Origin: Noviluteimonas gilva
Lineage (GTDB): Bacteria; Pseudomonadota; Gammaproteobacteria; Xanthomonadales; Xanthomonadaceae
Assembly (NCBI RefSeq): GCF_009740395.1
Contig: NZ_WOXT01000001.1
Coordinates: forward strand, 1,298,464 to 1,362,463
Direction of reading: 5' to 3'
DNA length: 64,000 nt
In this document: piece by piece, positions 29,580 through 39,234 of the stretch
How the letters are laid out: every line of letters begins with the position of its first letter
Numbering within the stretch: the first letter of the stretch is position 1
Notes under the pieces: model-generated
Told to the model about the DNA's origin: nothing
What the model saw: only the letters and a program-made list of their open reading frames with translations
The model's database searches: none
Translations under genes and position numbers: made by a program

Positions 29580-29594
29580 GCAAGCAACGTGCCA
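29580..29594 (-). promoter_or_regulatory. Sigma-54 (-24/-12) promoter of the second pilin gene
   Basis: The minus strand reads TGGCACGTTGCTTGC, a perfect match to the RpoN consensus TGGCAC-N5-TTGC. The expected transcript start is near 29569, giving a leader of about 38 bases. PilR, encoded at 31723-33159, is the expected activator. Confidence 0.85.
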
Positions 29595-29624
29595 CACCGG
29601 CCGCTGGGAGTGTGCCCTCCCTCA

Positions 29625-29655
29625 CAAAAGAGAAGGGCCGCTTGCGCGGCCCTTC
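29625..29655 (-). terminator. Intrinsic terminator after the first pilin gene
   Basis: On the minus strand GAAGGGCCGC pairs with GCGGCCCTTC around a GCAA tetraloop (29632-29655), followed by TCTTTTG. With the promoter at 29580-29594 it shows the two pilin genes are separate transcription units. Confidence 0.7.
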
Positions 29656-29679
29656 GGGTCTTGCAACCAGCTGCGAGGA

Positions 29680-30123
29680 TTAGTCGCGGCAGGGGGTCGG
29701 ACGGTACTTGTTGTCGACCGTCGTGCCGGCCTGCGCGTCGCAGGACCATTCGATCGAACCGGCGTGCGGGATCGGCGAGAACACGAGGTTCGTGCCCTGG
29801 ATCGCCGTGTGGGCGGACGCGCCGCTCATCGCCACGGTGATCTTGCCCGGGGCCGTACCAACGTCAACGCCGGAGACGTACTTGCCGACGATCGAGGCCG
29901 GGTCCGACAGACCATACGACTCGTTGTCGGCGGCGAAACGACCGTAGTTGTTGTAGAACTCGGCGACCGCGGTCTTCGTGCCGTCGGCGAGCGACGAGCC
30001 TTCCGACACCTGCGAGCGGATCACGTAGTCCTGGTACTGGCTGATGGCGATGGCGGCCAGGATCGCGATGATGGCGACCACGATCATCAGTTCGATGAGG
30101 GTAAAGCCCTGTTGCTTCTTCAT
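29680..30123 (-). CDS. pilA: Type IV pilin (first copy)
   Basis: Type IVa pilin of 147 residues. The leader MKKQQG is cut before [18 protein letters not shown], with Glu at mature position 5. The C-terminal loop is bounded by Cys in EWSCDAQ and PTPC. AGGGGA lies upstream of the ATG. Substrate of PilD; assembled by PilB and PilC encoded 15 kb away. Its sigma-54 type promoter and PilR/PilS upstream imply regulated expression. Which of the two pilins is the main subunit cannot be told from sequence. Confidence 0.94.
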   Translation of the reverse strand: MKKQQGFTLIELMIVVAIIAILAAIAISQYQDYVIRSQVSEGSSLADGTKTAVAEFYNNYGRFAADNESYGLSDPASIVGKYVSGVDVGTAPGKITVAMSGASAHTAIQGTNLVFSPIPHAGSIEWSCDAQAGTTVDNKYRPTPCRD

Positions 30124-30227
30124 TTGTGTATCCCCTAGGAGTGTTTTGAGCTTCACGTGCCTCGTTCGGCCCGGCTTTCCGGATCCGTCGGGCAGCCGTG
30201 CAACGGTGCACGTGCTCCGAAGGATAC

Positions 30228-30242
30228 GCAGGTTGTGTGCCA
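30228..30242 (-). promoter_or_regulatory. Sigma-54 (-24/-12) promoter of the first pilin gene
   Basis: The minus strand reads TGGCACACAACCTGC: the -24 GG and -12 GC are correctly spaced, with one mismatch in the -12 block (CTGC for TTGC). The expected start is near 30217, about 94 bases before the ATG. The rest of 30124-30358 holds no gene and probably contains PilR sites, which I cannot define. Confidence 0.75.
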
Positions 30243-30358
30243 AATGGGACAGGTGGAACCGTTATCGGGGCAAGAGTGCAACCCATCACGAATTCACGTG
30301 TTTTTCCGGGGTTTTCAGACGCTTGGCGCACCATCGCGTCACATTGTGACGCGCCTTG

Positions 30359-31723
30359 TCACGCCACTTTATGGCCGGTCGAGTTGATCGCGTCACTCGA
30401 CCGCCGTCGGCGCGCCAAATCTGTGATGCAGGACAGCGCCGTCATGACCAGCACGGCCTCGAGCCCCCGGTAGGCGATCGCGTACCGCGGTTCGGCCTGC
30501 AGCACGACGTGCACGAGCGTGACGTACAGGGCCAGCGCACCGGTGGCGACGACGGGGAGATTCGCATCGCGACGCAGTGCGGCGAGCGTCAATGTCAGCG
30601 CCGCGATCAGCGCCAACGTCGTCAGCAAGGGGTTGAGCGTCCGGTACGTCACCAGGAGCGTGCGCAATGCGCCCGGTCGATCGAACGGCGAGCGCCGCAC
30701 GTCGTGATAGGCGATGTCCGTCGCACCGATCCGGATGCGCCAGCCCCACAGCATCCACGGCTTGGTGGCGTACCACTTGAGGTACATCGCAGGGTCGGCG
30801 GCCATGCGTTCGCCCATGCGCGTCAGTCCGGCGGACGCATCGCGTCGCAAAGTGGCGTGCTCTGCGTCGATCTCGTGCGTGATGGCCACCGCGGTCGGAT
30901 CGCCGAGCCGCAACAGGTTCGCGGCCTGGTGGTAATCGGGCCACGAGCCCTGCACGAAGTTGAGCAGCGCGCGATCGGTGCCGCGCCCCGCGCCTTCGAT
31001 CTGTGCATTGCGCACGCCCATCGCGACCACGGGCAACAGGAACACGCCGAGCAATACGGCGGCGGGCACGCGCGCGCCACGCACGAACATCAGCAACGCC
31101 AGGCACGGCGGAAACAACAGCACGAGCGGATTGACGAGATACGCGTAACCGAACGCGATGCCCGTCAACACGAACCACGCCGCGCGCCTGCTTCGCCATC
31201 CACGCGCGAACGCATACAACGCCGCCATCATGCAGAACCCGAACAACACTTCCGAGAGCAGGGTGTTCGTCGCCGCCACGTGGTGCGGCCACAACGCGAG
31301 CAGCAAGCCCGCCGCGATCGACCACGTCGCGCTCAACCACTGCCGCGCAAGCAACGTCGTCAGCACGACCGTCAGCGTGCCGAGCAGCACCTGCACCTGC
31401 AGCACGAACGGATACCAGCCGCCCAGCGTGATCCACGACGGATCCTGCGGGAACAGGCGCATGCCGAGCGCGATCAGCCATGGATAACCGGGCATGCGGT
31501 AGTCGTCGGGAACGGGCACGCCGGGCGGCGGCGTGCTGCCGAACACGTGGTGTTCGACGACATTCCACGCGTAGAAAACGTACTCGCGAATGTCGCCGCG
31601 CACGGGATGGTCGACGATCGCCGTCAACACGTAGTGTTCGCGCACCACGAAGGCGAGGAGCGCGAGCAGGCCCAGCAACAGTCCGAAGCGTGGCGCCCGC
31701 GGGGCGGACACCGCTTCGCGCAT
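30359..31723 (-). CDS. Polytopic membrane protein, GT39/ArnT-like glycosyltransferase candidate
   Basis: A 454-residue protein with about 9-10 hydrophobic segments and no close likeness to the YEHRNY paralogues. The first external loop contains HPVRGDIREYVFYAWNVVEH followed by a YRMPGYPWLIALG segment. That resembles the N-terminal D-x-x-x-Y and PPL-like region of PMT_2/ArnT-type enzymes, which transfer sugars from polyprenyl carriers outside the inner membrane. The start overlaps the pilR stop (TGATG), so it is co-expressed with the pilus regulators. Sugar and acceptor are unknown; pilin glycosylation is possible. Confidence 0.7.
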   Translation of the reverse strand: MREAVSAPRAPRFGLLLGLLALLAFVVREHYVLTAIVDHPVRGDIREYVFYAWNVVEHHVFGSTPPPGVPVPDDYRMPGYPWLIALGMRLFPQDPSWITLGGWYPFVLQVQVLLGTLTVVLTTLLARQWLSATWSIAAGLLLALWPHHVAATNTLLSEVLFGFCMMAALYAFARGWRSRRAAWFVLTGIAFGYAYLVNPLVLLFPPCLALLMFVRGARVPAAVLLGVFLLPVVAMGVRNAQIEGAGRGTDRALLNFVQGSWPDYHQAANLLRLGDPTAVAITHEIDAEHATLRRDASAGLTRMGERMAADPAMYLKWYATKPWMLWGWRIRIGATDIAYHDVRRSPFDRPGALRTLLVTYRTLNPLLTTLALIAALTLTLAALRRDANLPVVATGALALYVTLVHVVLQAEPRYAIAYRGLEAVLVMTALSCITDLARRRRSSDAINSTGHKVA

Positions 31724-33159
31724 CAGTCGATCCCCAGCTTCTTCAGCTTGTACCGCAGCGCGCGGAAGGTGATGCCCAGTTGCGCGGCGGCCTTGGTCTT
31801 GTTGTAGCGGTTGTCCTCGAGCGCCTGCTGGATCGCGTTGCGCTCGATTTCCTCGATGTAGCTGGGCAACGCGCTGGTCATGCTGTCGCGCGGATCGGCG
31901 TGGCGCGGGTCGCGCGCCATCGGTTCGCGCGGTGTTTCGCGCATCGGCGTCGACGGACGCGGCTGCGATTGCATCGACGGCGTCGGGCCATACACCGGCA
32001 GGCGCAGGTCGCTGGCTTCGATGCGGTCGTCTTCGGCGAGCGCGAGCGCGCGTTCGAGGATGTTTTCCAGTTCGCGCACGTTGCCGGGGAACGGATAGGC
32101 GCGCAGTGCGTCGACCGCTTCGGGCGTCAACGCGGGCAGGGCACGGCCCTGCTGGCCCGACAGGCGCTGCAGGATCGCGGCGCACAGGCCCGGAAGATCG
32201 TCGAGGCGCTCGCGCAGCGGCGGCACGCGCAACTCGATCACGTTGATGCGGTAGTACAGATCGTGGCGGAAACGCCCGTCGTCGATCTGTCCAGCGAGAT
32301 CCTTGTGCGTGGCCGACAGGATGCGCACGTCGACCGGCACTTCGATGTTGGCGCCGACCGGACGGATGCACTTTTCCTGGATCGCGCGCAGCAGCTTGAC
32401 CTGCATCGGCAGCGGCAACTCGGCGACTTCGTCGAGGAACAGCGTGCCGCCGTCGGCCGCCTGGAACAGGCCCGGCTTGTCGACATGCGCGCCGGTGAAG
32501 CTGCCCTTCTTGTGGCCGAAGAACTCGCTTTCCATCAGCTCGGCGGGAATCGCGCCGCAGTTCACCGGCACGAACGGACCGGTGGCGCGCGCGCCCTGCT
32601 CATGGATCGTGCGTGCGACCAGTTCCTTGCCCGTGCCCGATTCGCCGGCGATGTACACCGGCGCCTGGCTGCGTGCCACTTTGCCGAGCGTCTGCTTCAA
32701 CGCGACGATCGCCGGCGAGTCGCCGTACAGGCGCGTGGCGAGCGCATCGCTGGCCGGTGCGCTGCCCGCGGGGCGGCGTGCGCCCTTCTGCGGAAGATCG
32801 AGCGCGTGCTTGACCAACCCGCGCAACACCGCGAGGTCGACCGGCTTGCTGACGAAGTCGAAGGCACCGGCCTTCAGCGCTTCCACCGCGGCTTCCATGT
32901 TGCCGAAGGCGGTGATCATCGCCACCGGCGTGTGCGGGTATTGCGCCGAGATCTCGGCGATGAGGTCGATGCCCGAGCCGTCGGGCAGGCGCATGTCGGT
33001 CAGGCACAGGTCGAAGCGGTGCGCGGCGAGGAGCGCGCGGGCTTCGTTGAGGCTCGATGCCGTCTCCGTGCGCAGGCCCATGCGGCCCAGCGTGAGGACG
33101 AGCAGTTCACGGATGTCCCGCTCGTCGTCGACGATCAAGGCGCTGCGTTGGTCGTTCAT
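31723..33159 (-). CDS. pilR: Sigma-54 response regulator PilR
   Basis: NtrC-type activator of pilA transcription with RpoN. The product is 478 residues. The receiver (about 1-120) has VDDERDI and phosphoacceptor Asp in [12 protein letters not shown]. The AAA+ domain (about 150-380) has Walker [12 protein letters not shown] and the sigma-54 contact loop in the form GSFTGA rather than GAFTGA. A Fis-type HTH lies at the end ([20 protein letters not shown]). It is 64 bases downstream of pilS. Its natural targets here are the two RpoN-type promoters at 29580-29594 and 30228-30242. Confidence 0.95.
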   Translation of the reverse strand: MNDQRSALIVDDERDIRELLVLTLGRMGLRTETASSLNEARALLAAHRFDLCLTDMRLPDGSGIDLIAEISAQYPHTPVAMITAFGNMEAAVEALKAGAFDFVSKPVDLAVLRGLVKHALDLPQKGARRPAGSAPASDALATRLYGDSPAIVALKQTLGKVARSQAPVYIAGESGTGKELVARTIHEQGARATGPFVPVNCGAIPAELMESEFFGHKKGSFTGAHVDKPGLFQAADGGTLFLDEVAELPLPMQVKLLRAIQEKCIRPVGANIEVPVDVRILSATHKDLAGQIDDGRFRHDLYYRINVIELRVPPLRERLDDLPGLCAAILQRLSGQQGRALPALTPEAVDALRAYPFPGNVRELENILERALALAEDDRIEASDLRLPVYGPTPSMQSQPRPSTPMRETPREPMARDPRHADPRDSMTSALPSYIEEIERNAIQQALEDNRYNKTKAAAQLGITFRALRYKLKKLGID

Positions 33160-33223
33160 TGGGTTCCCTTGCCCCCTCTCGACACATTACCGCGCGATGC
33201 GGGGGCGACGGAAGCGCGCGCCG

Positions 33224-34810
33224 TCACGCCGGAAGCAATGAATGCGGGCCCGCGAGGCGAATCCGGAAGCAACACCCGCCTCCGGGCATCGCGACGTACT
33301 CCAGCGTGGCCTGGTTGGCCCGGCACAGCTCGCGCGCGATATAGAGCCCCAGGCCCGTGCCGTGGCCGGAGGTCGTGAAGAAGGGGCGGAACAGCTGCGA
33401 GGCCACCATTTCCGGGATGCCCGGCCCGCGATCCTGCACGTCGATCTGCGGCCCGTGCGCGTTGGAGACGTGGAGGTGCACGCGCGCCGGTTCCCCCGGC
33501 ATGCGGCCGTAGGTCAGCGCGTTGTGGATCAGCGCGACGAGCACCTGGTGCAGCTGGCGCGGGTCGGCCAGCGCCGGCACGGACGGTTGGTCGGCGCTGA
33601 CATGCAGTGTGTCGCCTTCGAGCGGATGGTTGGTGCGGTACTCCTCGATGAAGCGCCGCGCGAAGCCCACCAGTTCGACGTACTCCGGCTGCGCCCGTTC
33701 ACGGCGCGCAAGGCCGAGCACGTTCTCGACGATGCCGTTCATGCGCTGCGTCTGCTGGTGGATGATCTCCAGCAATCGCCGATCTGCGTCGAGGATTTCC
33801 TTCGACTCTTCCAGCAACTGCGTCGCATAGCTGATCGCCGCGAGCGGATTGCGGATCTCGTGCGCGAGGCTCGCGGAGAAGCGGCCCAGCGTCGCGAGCG
33901 TGAGCGATTCGGCGCGGCGCGAGAGCAGCGAGGTGTCGTCGAGGAAGACGAGCGACTGGTCGCTGTCGGCGAGCAGGCGCGTGAAACGCGGCACGATTTC
34001 CGGCAGGTCGGGGCCGAATTGCATCGGCGTTTCATCCGCAACGCCGTCGTGGCGCCAGCGGCGCAGGCGGCGATCGAGATCCGGTGAAAGCCCGTGCAAC
34101 GAATCGCCCTGCGAACCGGCGATCAACAGCAACGCAGCTTCGTTCGCCAGGCGCACCGCGCCTTCGCCATCGACGAGCAGCACGCCGGTGCGCATGCGGC
34201 GGATGATCAGTTCGCTGACCTCGGCCATGTTGGCGGCCTGCGCGCCGCGGTGTTCGGCGAGCGCGACGCTCGCGCGCATCTGGCGTCCGAGCAGGTTGGT
34301 GAGCGTGCCGACCGCGGCGAAGCTGATCGCGTACATCAACAGCTCGGCCGGCTGCCGCGAGGACGGCGCGCCATCGGCCGCGCTCCACAGGTATTCGAGG
34401 ATCAAGGCGACGCCGGCCAGCGCGGCGATCGCGATGCCCGTGCGCATCGACAGGAACAACGCCGCGGCGCCCACGTTGAACAGCAGCATCAGCGCGATGC
34501 CCGACGCCGCGCCGGGGAGTGCGTGCATCGCCAGCGTCGCCGCCGCGATGTCGACCAGCACGCCGACCAGCGCCTGCACCTGCAGCGAGCCGCGCCGGCC
34601 GGTATAGAGCAGCACGACCGCGGCGATCAGATAGCCGGTGGCAGCGATGCCCCCGAGCATGGGCAGGCGCGGTTCGACGAAGTAATCGCCGAACGGGCTG
34701 AAGACCACCAGGGCCAGCAGGCCAGCCTCCAGCGCGCGATACAGGGTGAAGAAATAGAGTTCGCGACGAAGCGCGCTCTGCGTGCTGGCGGGGGCGGGCG
34801 TGCGCGGCAA
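33224..34810 (-). CDS. pilS: Sensor histidine kinase PilS
   Basis: Membrane kinase partner of PilR. It has about 528 residues from the TTG chosen here. Six hydrophobic segments (about 15-190) are followed by a PAS-like linker, HisKA with SLAHEIRNPLAAISYATQLL near residue 320, and HATPase_c ending HGTGLGLYIARELC. The TTG has GGGGAC upstream and gives the family length. An ATG at 34915 would add 35 low-complexity residues and overlap the divergent sucC start. A -10-like TATACT (34838-34843, minus) also argues for the shorter form. Confidence 0.88.
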   Translation of the reverse strand: MPRTPAPASTQSALRRELYFFTLYRALEAGLLALVVFSPFGDYFVEPRLPMLGGIAATGYLIAAVVLLYTGRRGSLQVQALVGVLVDIAAATLAMHALPGAASGIALMLLFNVGAAALFLSMRTGIAIAALAGVALILEYLWSAADGAPSSRQPAELLMYAISFAAVGTLTNLLGRQMRASVALAEHRGAQAANMAEVSELIIRRMRTGVLLVDGEGAVRLANEAALLLIAGSQGDSLHGLSPDLDRRLRRWRHDGVADETPMQFGPDLPEIVPRFTRLLADSDQSLVFLDDTSLLSRRAESLTLATLGRFSASLAHEIRNPLAAISYATQLLEESKEILDADRRLLEIIHQQTQRMNGIVENVLGLARRERAQPEYVELVGFARRFIEEYRTNHPLEGDTLHVSADQPSVPALADPRQLHQVLVALIHNALTYGRMPGEPARVHLHVSNAHGPQIDVQDRGPGIPEMVASQLFRPFFTTSGHGTGLGLYIARELCRANQATLEYVAMPGGGCCFRIRLAGPHSLLPA

Positions 34811-34856
34811 GCGGGGGTCCCCGATGAGGTTGGCCGGAGTATAGGGGGAGCCGGCT

Positions 34857-34886
34857 TTGCTCCGGGGGTCCCGCTTCGGCGACAAT
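34857..34886 (+). promoter_or_regulatory. Candidate sigma-70 promoter of sucCD
   Basis: TTGCTC (34857-34862) and GACAAT (34881-34886) are 18 bases apart. The expected start near 34893 would leave a leader of about 21 bases. No Shine-Dalgarno sequence is visible before the sucC ATG. On the opposite strand a TATACT lies at 34838-34843 for pilS, so the two promoters would be back to back. Confidence 0.5.
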
Positions 34887-34913
34887 GCTGCCCCTTTTCG
34901 CGCATAACCCCCC

Positions 34914-36080
34914 ATGAACTTCCACGAATACCAGGCGAAGCAGTTGTTTGCCGATTACGGCATCGCGGTCCCGGCCGGGCGCGTTGCCCGCACGCCGGAG
35001 GAGGCCGTGGATGCGGCGAAGGCCATCGGCGGCGACTTCTGGGTCGTCAAGGCCCAGATCCACGCAGGCGGCCGCGGCAAGGCCGGCGGCGTCAAGCTCG
35101 CCAAGACCTACGACCAGGTGCGCGAGTACGCCAAGGGCATGCTCGGCACGAAGATGGAGACCTACCAGTCCGCCGGCGTGGCCCTGCCCGTCGATTGCGT
35201 GCTGGTGACCCAGGCCACCGACATCGCCAAGGAGCTGTACCTCTCGGTGCTGGTCGACCGTTCGAGCAAGGCGATCACCTTCATCGCCTCGGCCGAAGGC
35301 GGCGTGGAGATCGAGAAGACCGCCGAGGAAAACCCCGACGCGATCAAGACGCTGCACGTGAACTACGTGCAGGGCCTGCAGCCCTACCAGTGCCGCGAGA
35401 TGGGCTTCGGCCTGGGCCTGGATGCCAAGCAGGTGAACCAGCTGACGAAGATCATGCTGGGCCTGGCGAAGCTGTTCAACGAGAAGGACCTCGCGCTCGT
35501 CGAACTCAACCCGCTGGCGATCATGACCGACGGCAACCTCGCGGTCCTCGACGGCAAGATCAACTCCGACGACAACGCGACCTTCCGCCATCCCGACCTG
35601 GCCGCGATGCGCGACATCCGCCAGGAAGACGAGACCGAGGTGCTGGCCAGCCAGCACGACCTCAACTACGTCACGATGGACGGCAACATCGGTTGCATGG
35701 TCAACGGCGCAGGCCTGGCCATGGCGACGATGGACGTCATCAAGCTCAATGGCGGCGAGCCGGCGAACTTCCTCGACGTGGGCGGCGGTGCGACGAAGGA
35801 ACGCGTCACCGAAGCCTTCAAGCTGATCCTGCGCGATCCGCACATCAAGGCGATCTTCGTCAACATCTTCGGCGGCATCGTCCGCTGCGACATGATCGCC
35901 GAAGGCATCATCGCGGCGGTCAAGGAAGTCGACGTCAAGGTGCCGGTGATCGTGCGCCTGGAAGGCACCAACGTCGAAGCCGGCAAGGAAATCCTCAAGA
36001 ATTCGGGCCTGGCGATCATCGCCGCCGACGACATCAACGACGGCGCCAAGAAGGCCGTTGCGGCCGCGGCCGGCAAGTAA
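34914..36080 (+). CDS. sucC: Succinyl-CoA synthetase (ADP-forming), beta subunit
   Basis: TCA-cycle enzyme subunit that, with SucD, converts succinyl-CoA to succinate with ATP or GTP formation. The product is 388 residues and starts with the family sequence [16 protein letters not shown]. The ATP-grasp domain (about 1-240) includes [17 protein letters not shown], and the C-terminal flavodoxin-like part has [18 protein letters not shown]. The alpha subunit follows after 15 bases. The start is only one base offset from an ATG on the other strand, but the pilS start is probably further in. Confidence 0.97.
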   Translation: MNFHEYQAKQLFADYGIAVPAGRVARTPEEAVDAAKAIGGDFWVVKAQIHAGGRGKAGGVKLAKTYDQVREYAKGMLGTKMETYQSAGVALPVDCVLVTQATDIAKELYLSVLVDRSSKAITFIASAEGGVEIEKTAEENPDAIKTLHVNYVQGLQPYQCREMGFGLGLDAKQVNQLTKIMLGLAKLFNEKDLALVELNPLAIMTDGNLAVLDGKINSDDNATFRHPDLAAMRDIRQEDETEVLASQHDLNYVTMDGNIGCMVNGAGLAMATMDVIKLNGGEPANFLDVGGGATKERVTEAFKLILRDPHIKAIFVNIFGGIVRCDMIAEGIIAAVKEVDVKVPVIVRLEGTNVEAGKEILKNSGLAIIAADDINDGAKKAVAAAAGK

Positions 36081-36095
36081 GGGACCCACGAAACC

Positions 36096-36971
<876 letters not shown>

Positions 36972-36991
36972 TCGCGCTCGACGCCGGAATG

Positions 36992-37022
36992 AAAAAGCCC
37001 CGCAGTTGCGGGGCTTTTTTTT
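36992..37022 (+). terminator. Strong intrinsic terminator after sucD (bidirectional)
   Basis: AAAAAGCCCCGC-AGTT-GCGGGGCTTTTTTTT: a perfect GC stem flanked by an A run and a T run, so it can stop transcription from both sucCD and the convergent membrane-protein gene, whose stop codon sits in the T run at 37021. Confidence 0.9.
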
Positions 37023-37461
37023 ACGACGAACGCACCCTCGAGAATCGCTGGCGGATCTCCGGGAGGAAGTAAACCAGGGAGGCCACCAGTGCGGTCAGGG
37101 CCCCTTTTATTACCAACGGCATCATGAAGCTCGACGGCGTGCCTGCGTTGTAGCTCAATTTTCCGATCAGCAGACCGGACGCGCCTCCCACCAGAACCGG
37201 GATGAAAAACGGGCCGTACTTGATCTTCAGCGAAAGAAACAGCGCCACGAAGCCGATAACAAAAACAAAAAACAGCGAATACAGGTACGCAATGCCGCCC
37301 AGTACAAGGAACGTGGCCAGGTCCAACGAAGAATCTGACGAGGCCACAACGCTATAGCCCAAGGGAACCAGGCCTGCGATCAGAAAAGCAGGTACGGCAC
37401 GAACCACGTTCATGCGTGCCGGTTTCCACGCTGTCTTTTGTGTCGCGATATTGGTGTTCAT
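37021..37461 (-). CDS. Small integral membrane protein of unknown function
   Basis: Not recognised. It is 146 residues with four hydrophobic segments (about residues 22-40, 48-80, 84-100 and 112-132) and a basic C-terminus (RQRFSRVRSS). The coding sequence looks less GC-rich than its neighbours and uses AT-ending codons more often. It begins one base after the stop of the upstream 82-residue membrane protein, so the two are translationally coupled and may act together. Its stop lies inside the sucD terminator. Confidence 0.7.
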   Translation of the reverse strand: MNTNIATQKTAWKPARMNVVRAVPAFLIAGLVPLGYSVVASSDSSLDLATFLVLGGIAYLYSLFFVFVIGFVALFLSLKIKYGPFFIPVLVGGASGLLIGKLSYNAGTPSSFMMPLVIKGALTALVASLVYFLPEIRQRFSRVRSS

Positions 37462-37462
37462 A

Positions 37463-37711
37463 TCACGATGCGAGCCGCTTCTTTCTACCGAGCATCCAGA
37501 CGACGCCTGTCGCCAGCAGCGCGCACAGCGGAAGCAGCGCCAACCACCACCAACGCACGACGGTCGCGCCGAGCGAACACGCGAAGCCTGTGTCCGTCTG
37601 ACACTGCGCCACCTGGTGATTGATCAAGGGCTGCAATCCGAACGGGATCGTCGCTGCGAGCACCACAACGAAGAGGAAGAACGACAGCAGCCAGATTGGA
37701 ATGTGCCTCAA
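37463..37711 (-). CDS. Small membrane protein of unknown function, TTG start
   Basis: Not recognised. The 82-residue product has a hydrophobic N-terminal segment (about 5-28), a loop with two Cys (CQTDTGFAC), a second hydrophobic segment (about 52-74) and a basic end. The two Cys between the helices could form a periplasmic disulphide. The TTG start is preceded by GAGGGGAG at good spacing. It is paired with the downstream 146-residue membrane protein. No homologue or function can be named. Confidence 0.6.
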   Translation of the reverse strand: MRHIPIWLLSFFLFVVVLAATIPFGLQPLINHQVAQCQTDTGFACSLGATVVRWWWLALLPLCALLATGVVWMLGRKKRLAS

Positions 37712-37854
37712 GCCTTGCTCCCCTCGTTTGTCGCCGATGCCGGTCGATCGTTGGCGAACAGCATGACGGCGACCATCGCCGTCGACAATGCCAACGGGAG
37801 GAGGTTATCGCGCTCGAACCAAAAAACGCGTACTGCTCACCTCAATCCAGAGGG

Positions 37855-38013
37855 CTGCCCCTTCGATAACGATCGGGGCAGTGCGAAGCTTGCTTCGCAC
37901 CCGCCAACGAAGGCTCGGGCGAAAGCGCCCGATCGAAAGCCAACCTCGCAAGGTGATGCCCCAGCGTTGTGAGTTTGAAATTTTTTTCCCAAAAAAATTT
38001 TGAACTCACAACG
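37855..38013. repeat. Array of inverted repeats in a gene-free stretch
   Basis: 37712-38045 holds no credible gene. Four hairpins occur in a row: CTGCCCC/GGGGCAG (37855-37881), GTGCGAAGC/GCTTCGCAC with a 2-base gap (37881-37900), TCGGGCG-AAAG-CGCCCGA (37915-37932), and a very long one at 37965-38013. The last pairs 23 bases on each side around CCC. As plus-strand RNA it is fully paired with two adjacent G-U wobbles; as minus-strand RNA those become A-C mismatches. A T7/A7 tract in 67-percent-GC-type DNA is striking. It may be a dispersed repeat, a small RNA or a terminator array. Confidence 0.75.
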
Positions 38014-38045
38014 TTCGGGCGGCGCGCCAATGCTGGTGGAAAAAC

Positions 38046-38390
38046 TCAGGGCTCCAAGAAAATCAGCCAGGCGGCAACAGCGATCAGCGCAAACCCCGCC
38101 CAATGATTCCACTTCAGCGGCTGCCCGAGATACCAGGCCGAGAAGCCGGCGAACACCACCAGCGTGATCACCTCCTGCATGCCCTTCAACTGCGGCGCCG
38201 AATACACCGCGCTGCCCCAGCGATTGGCCGGGACCATCAGCGTGTACTCGAACAACGCGATGCCCCAACTGGCGAAGATCGCCAGGGCCAGCGGCGCCGA
38301 CTTGTACTTGAGGTGCCCGTACCAGGCGAAGGTCATGAAAATGTTCGATCCGAGGAGCAGGAGGATCGGGAGGAGGCGGTCGAAACCCAT
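38046..38390 (-). CDS. DUF486 family membrane protein (DMT-like)
   Basis: Small four-helix membrane protein, 114 residues, of the DUF486 family related to drug/metabolite transporters; no substrate is established. The family sequence begins LLPILLLLGSNIFMTFAWYG and continues through ASWGIALFEYTLMVPANR and MQEVITLVVFAGFSAWYLG. The ATG at 38390 gives the usual length; a GTG at 38423 adds 11 residues. It is divergent from the response-regulator gene and upstream of the inverted-repeat array. Confidence 0.85.
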   Translation of the reverse strand: MGFDRLLPILLLLGSNIFMTFAWYGHLKYKSAPLALAIFASWGIALFEYTLMVPANRWGSAVYSAPQLKGMQEVITLVVFAGFSAWYLGQPLKWNHWAGFALIAVAAWLIFLEP

Positions 38391-38512
38391 GGGCGGCGGT
38401 CCGTAGAGGGGCGGGAATGGCACGGATATTGACGCGGATGAGCTTCTTCACGGAGTCTCGACCCGAGGATCGGCACCTTCACGAACCTGAAGACCCACCC
38501 AGGAGCCCCTCC

Positions 38513-39226
<714 letters not shown>

Positions 39227-39234
39227 GGATCGAA

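Noticed and set aside
34811-34915. N-terminal extension of PilS from the ATG at 34915
   Set aside because: The 35 extra residues are low-complexity, the extension overlaps the divergent sucC start, and a -10-like element lies inside it.
37837-38451. A 204-codon minus-strand frame through the inverted-repeat array
   Set aside because: It crosses the hairpins and out-of-frame DUF486 coding sequence, has no domain, and is not preceded by a ribosome-binding site.
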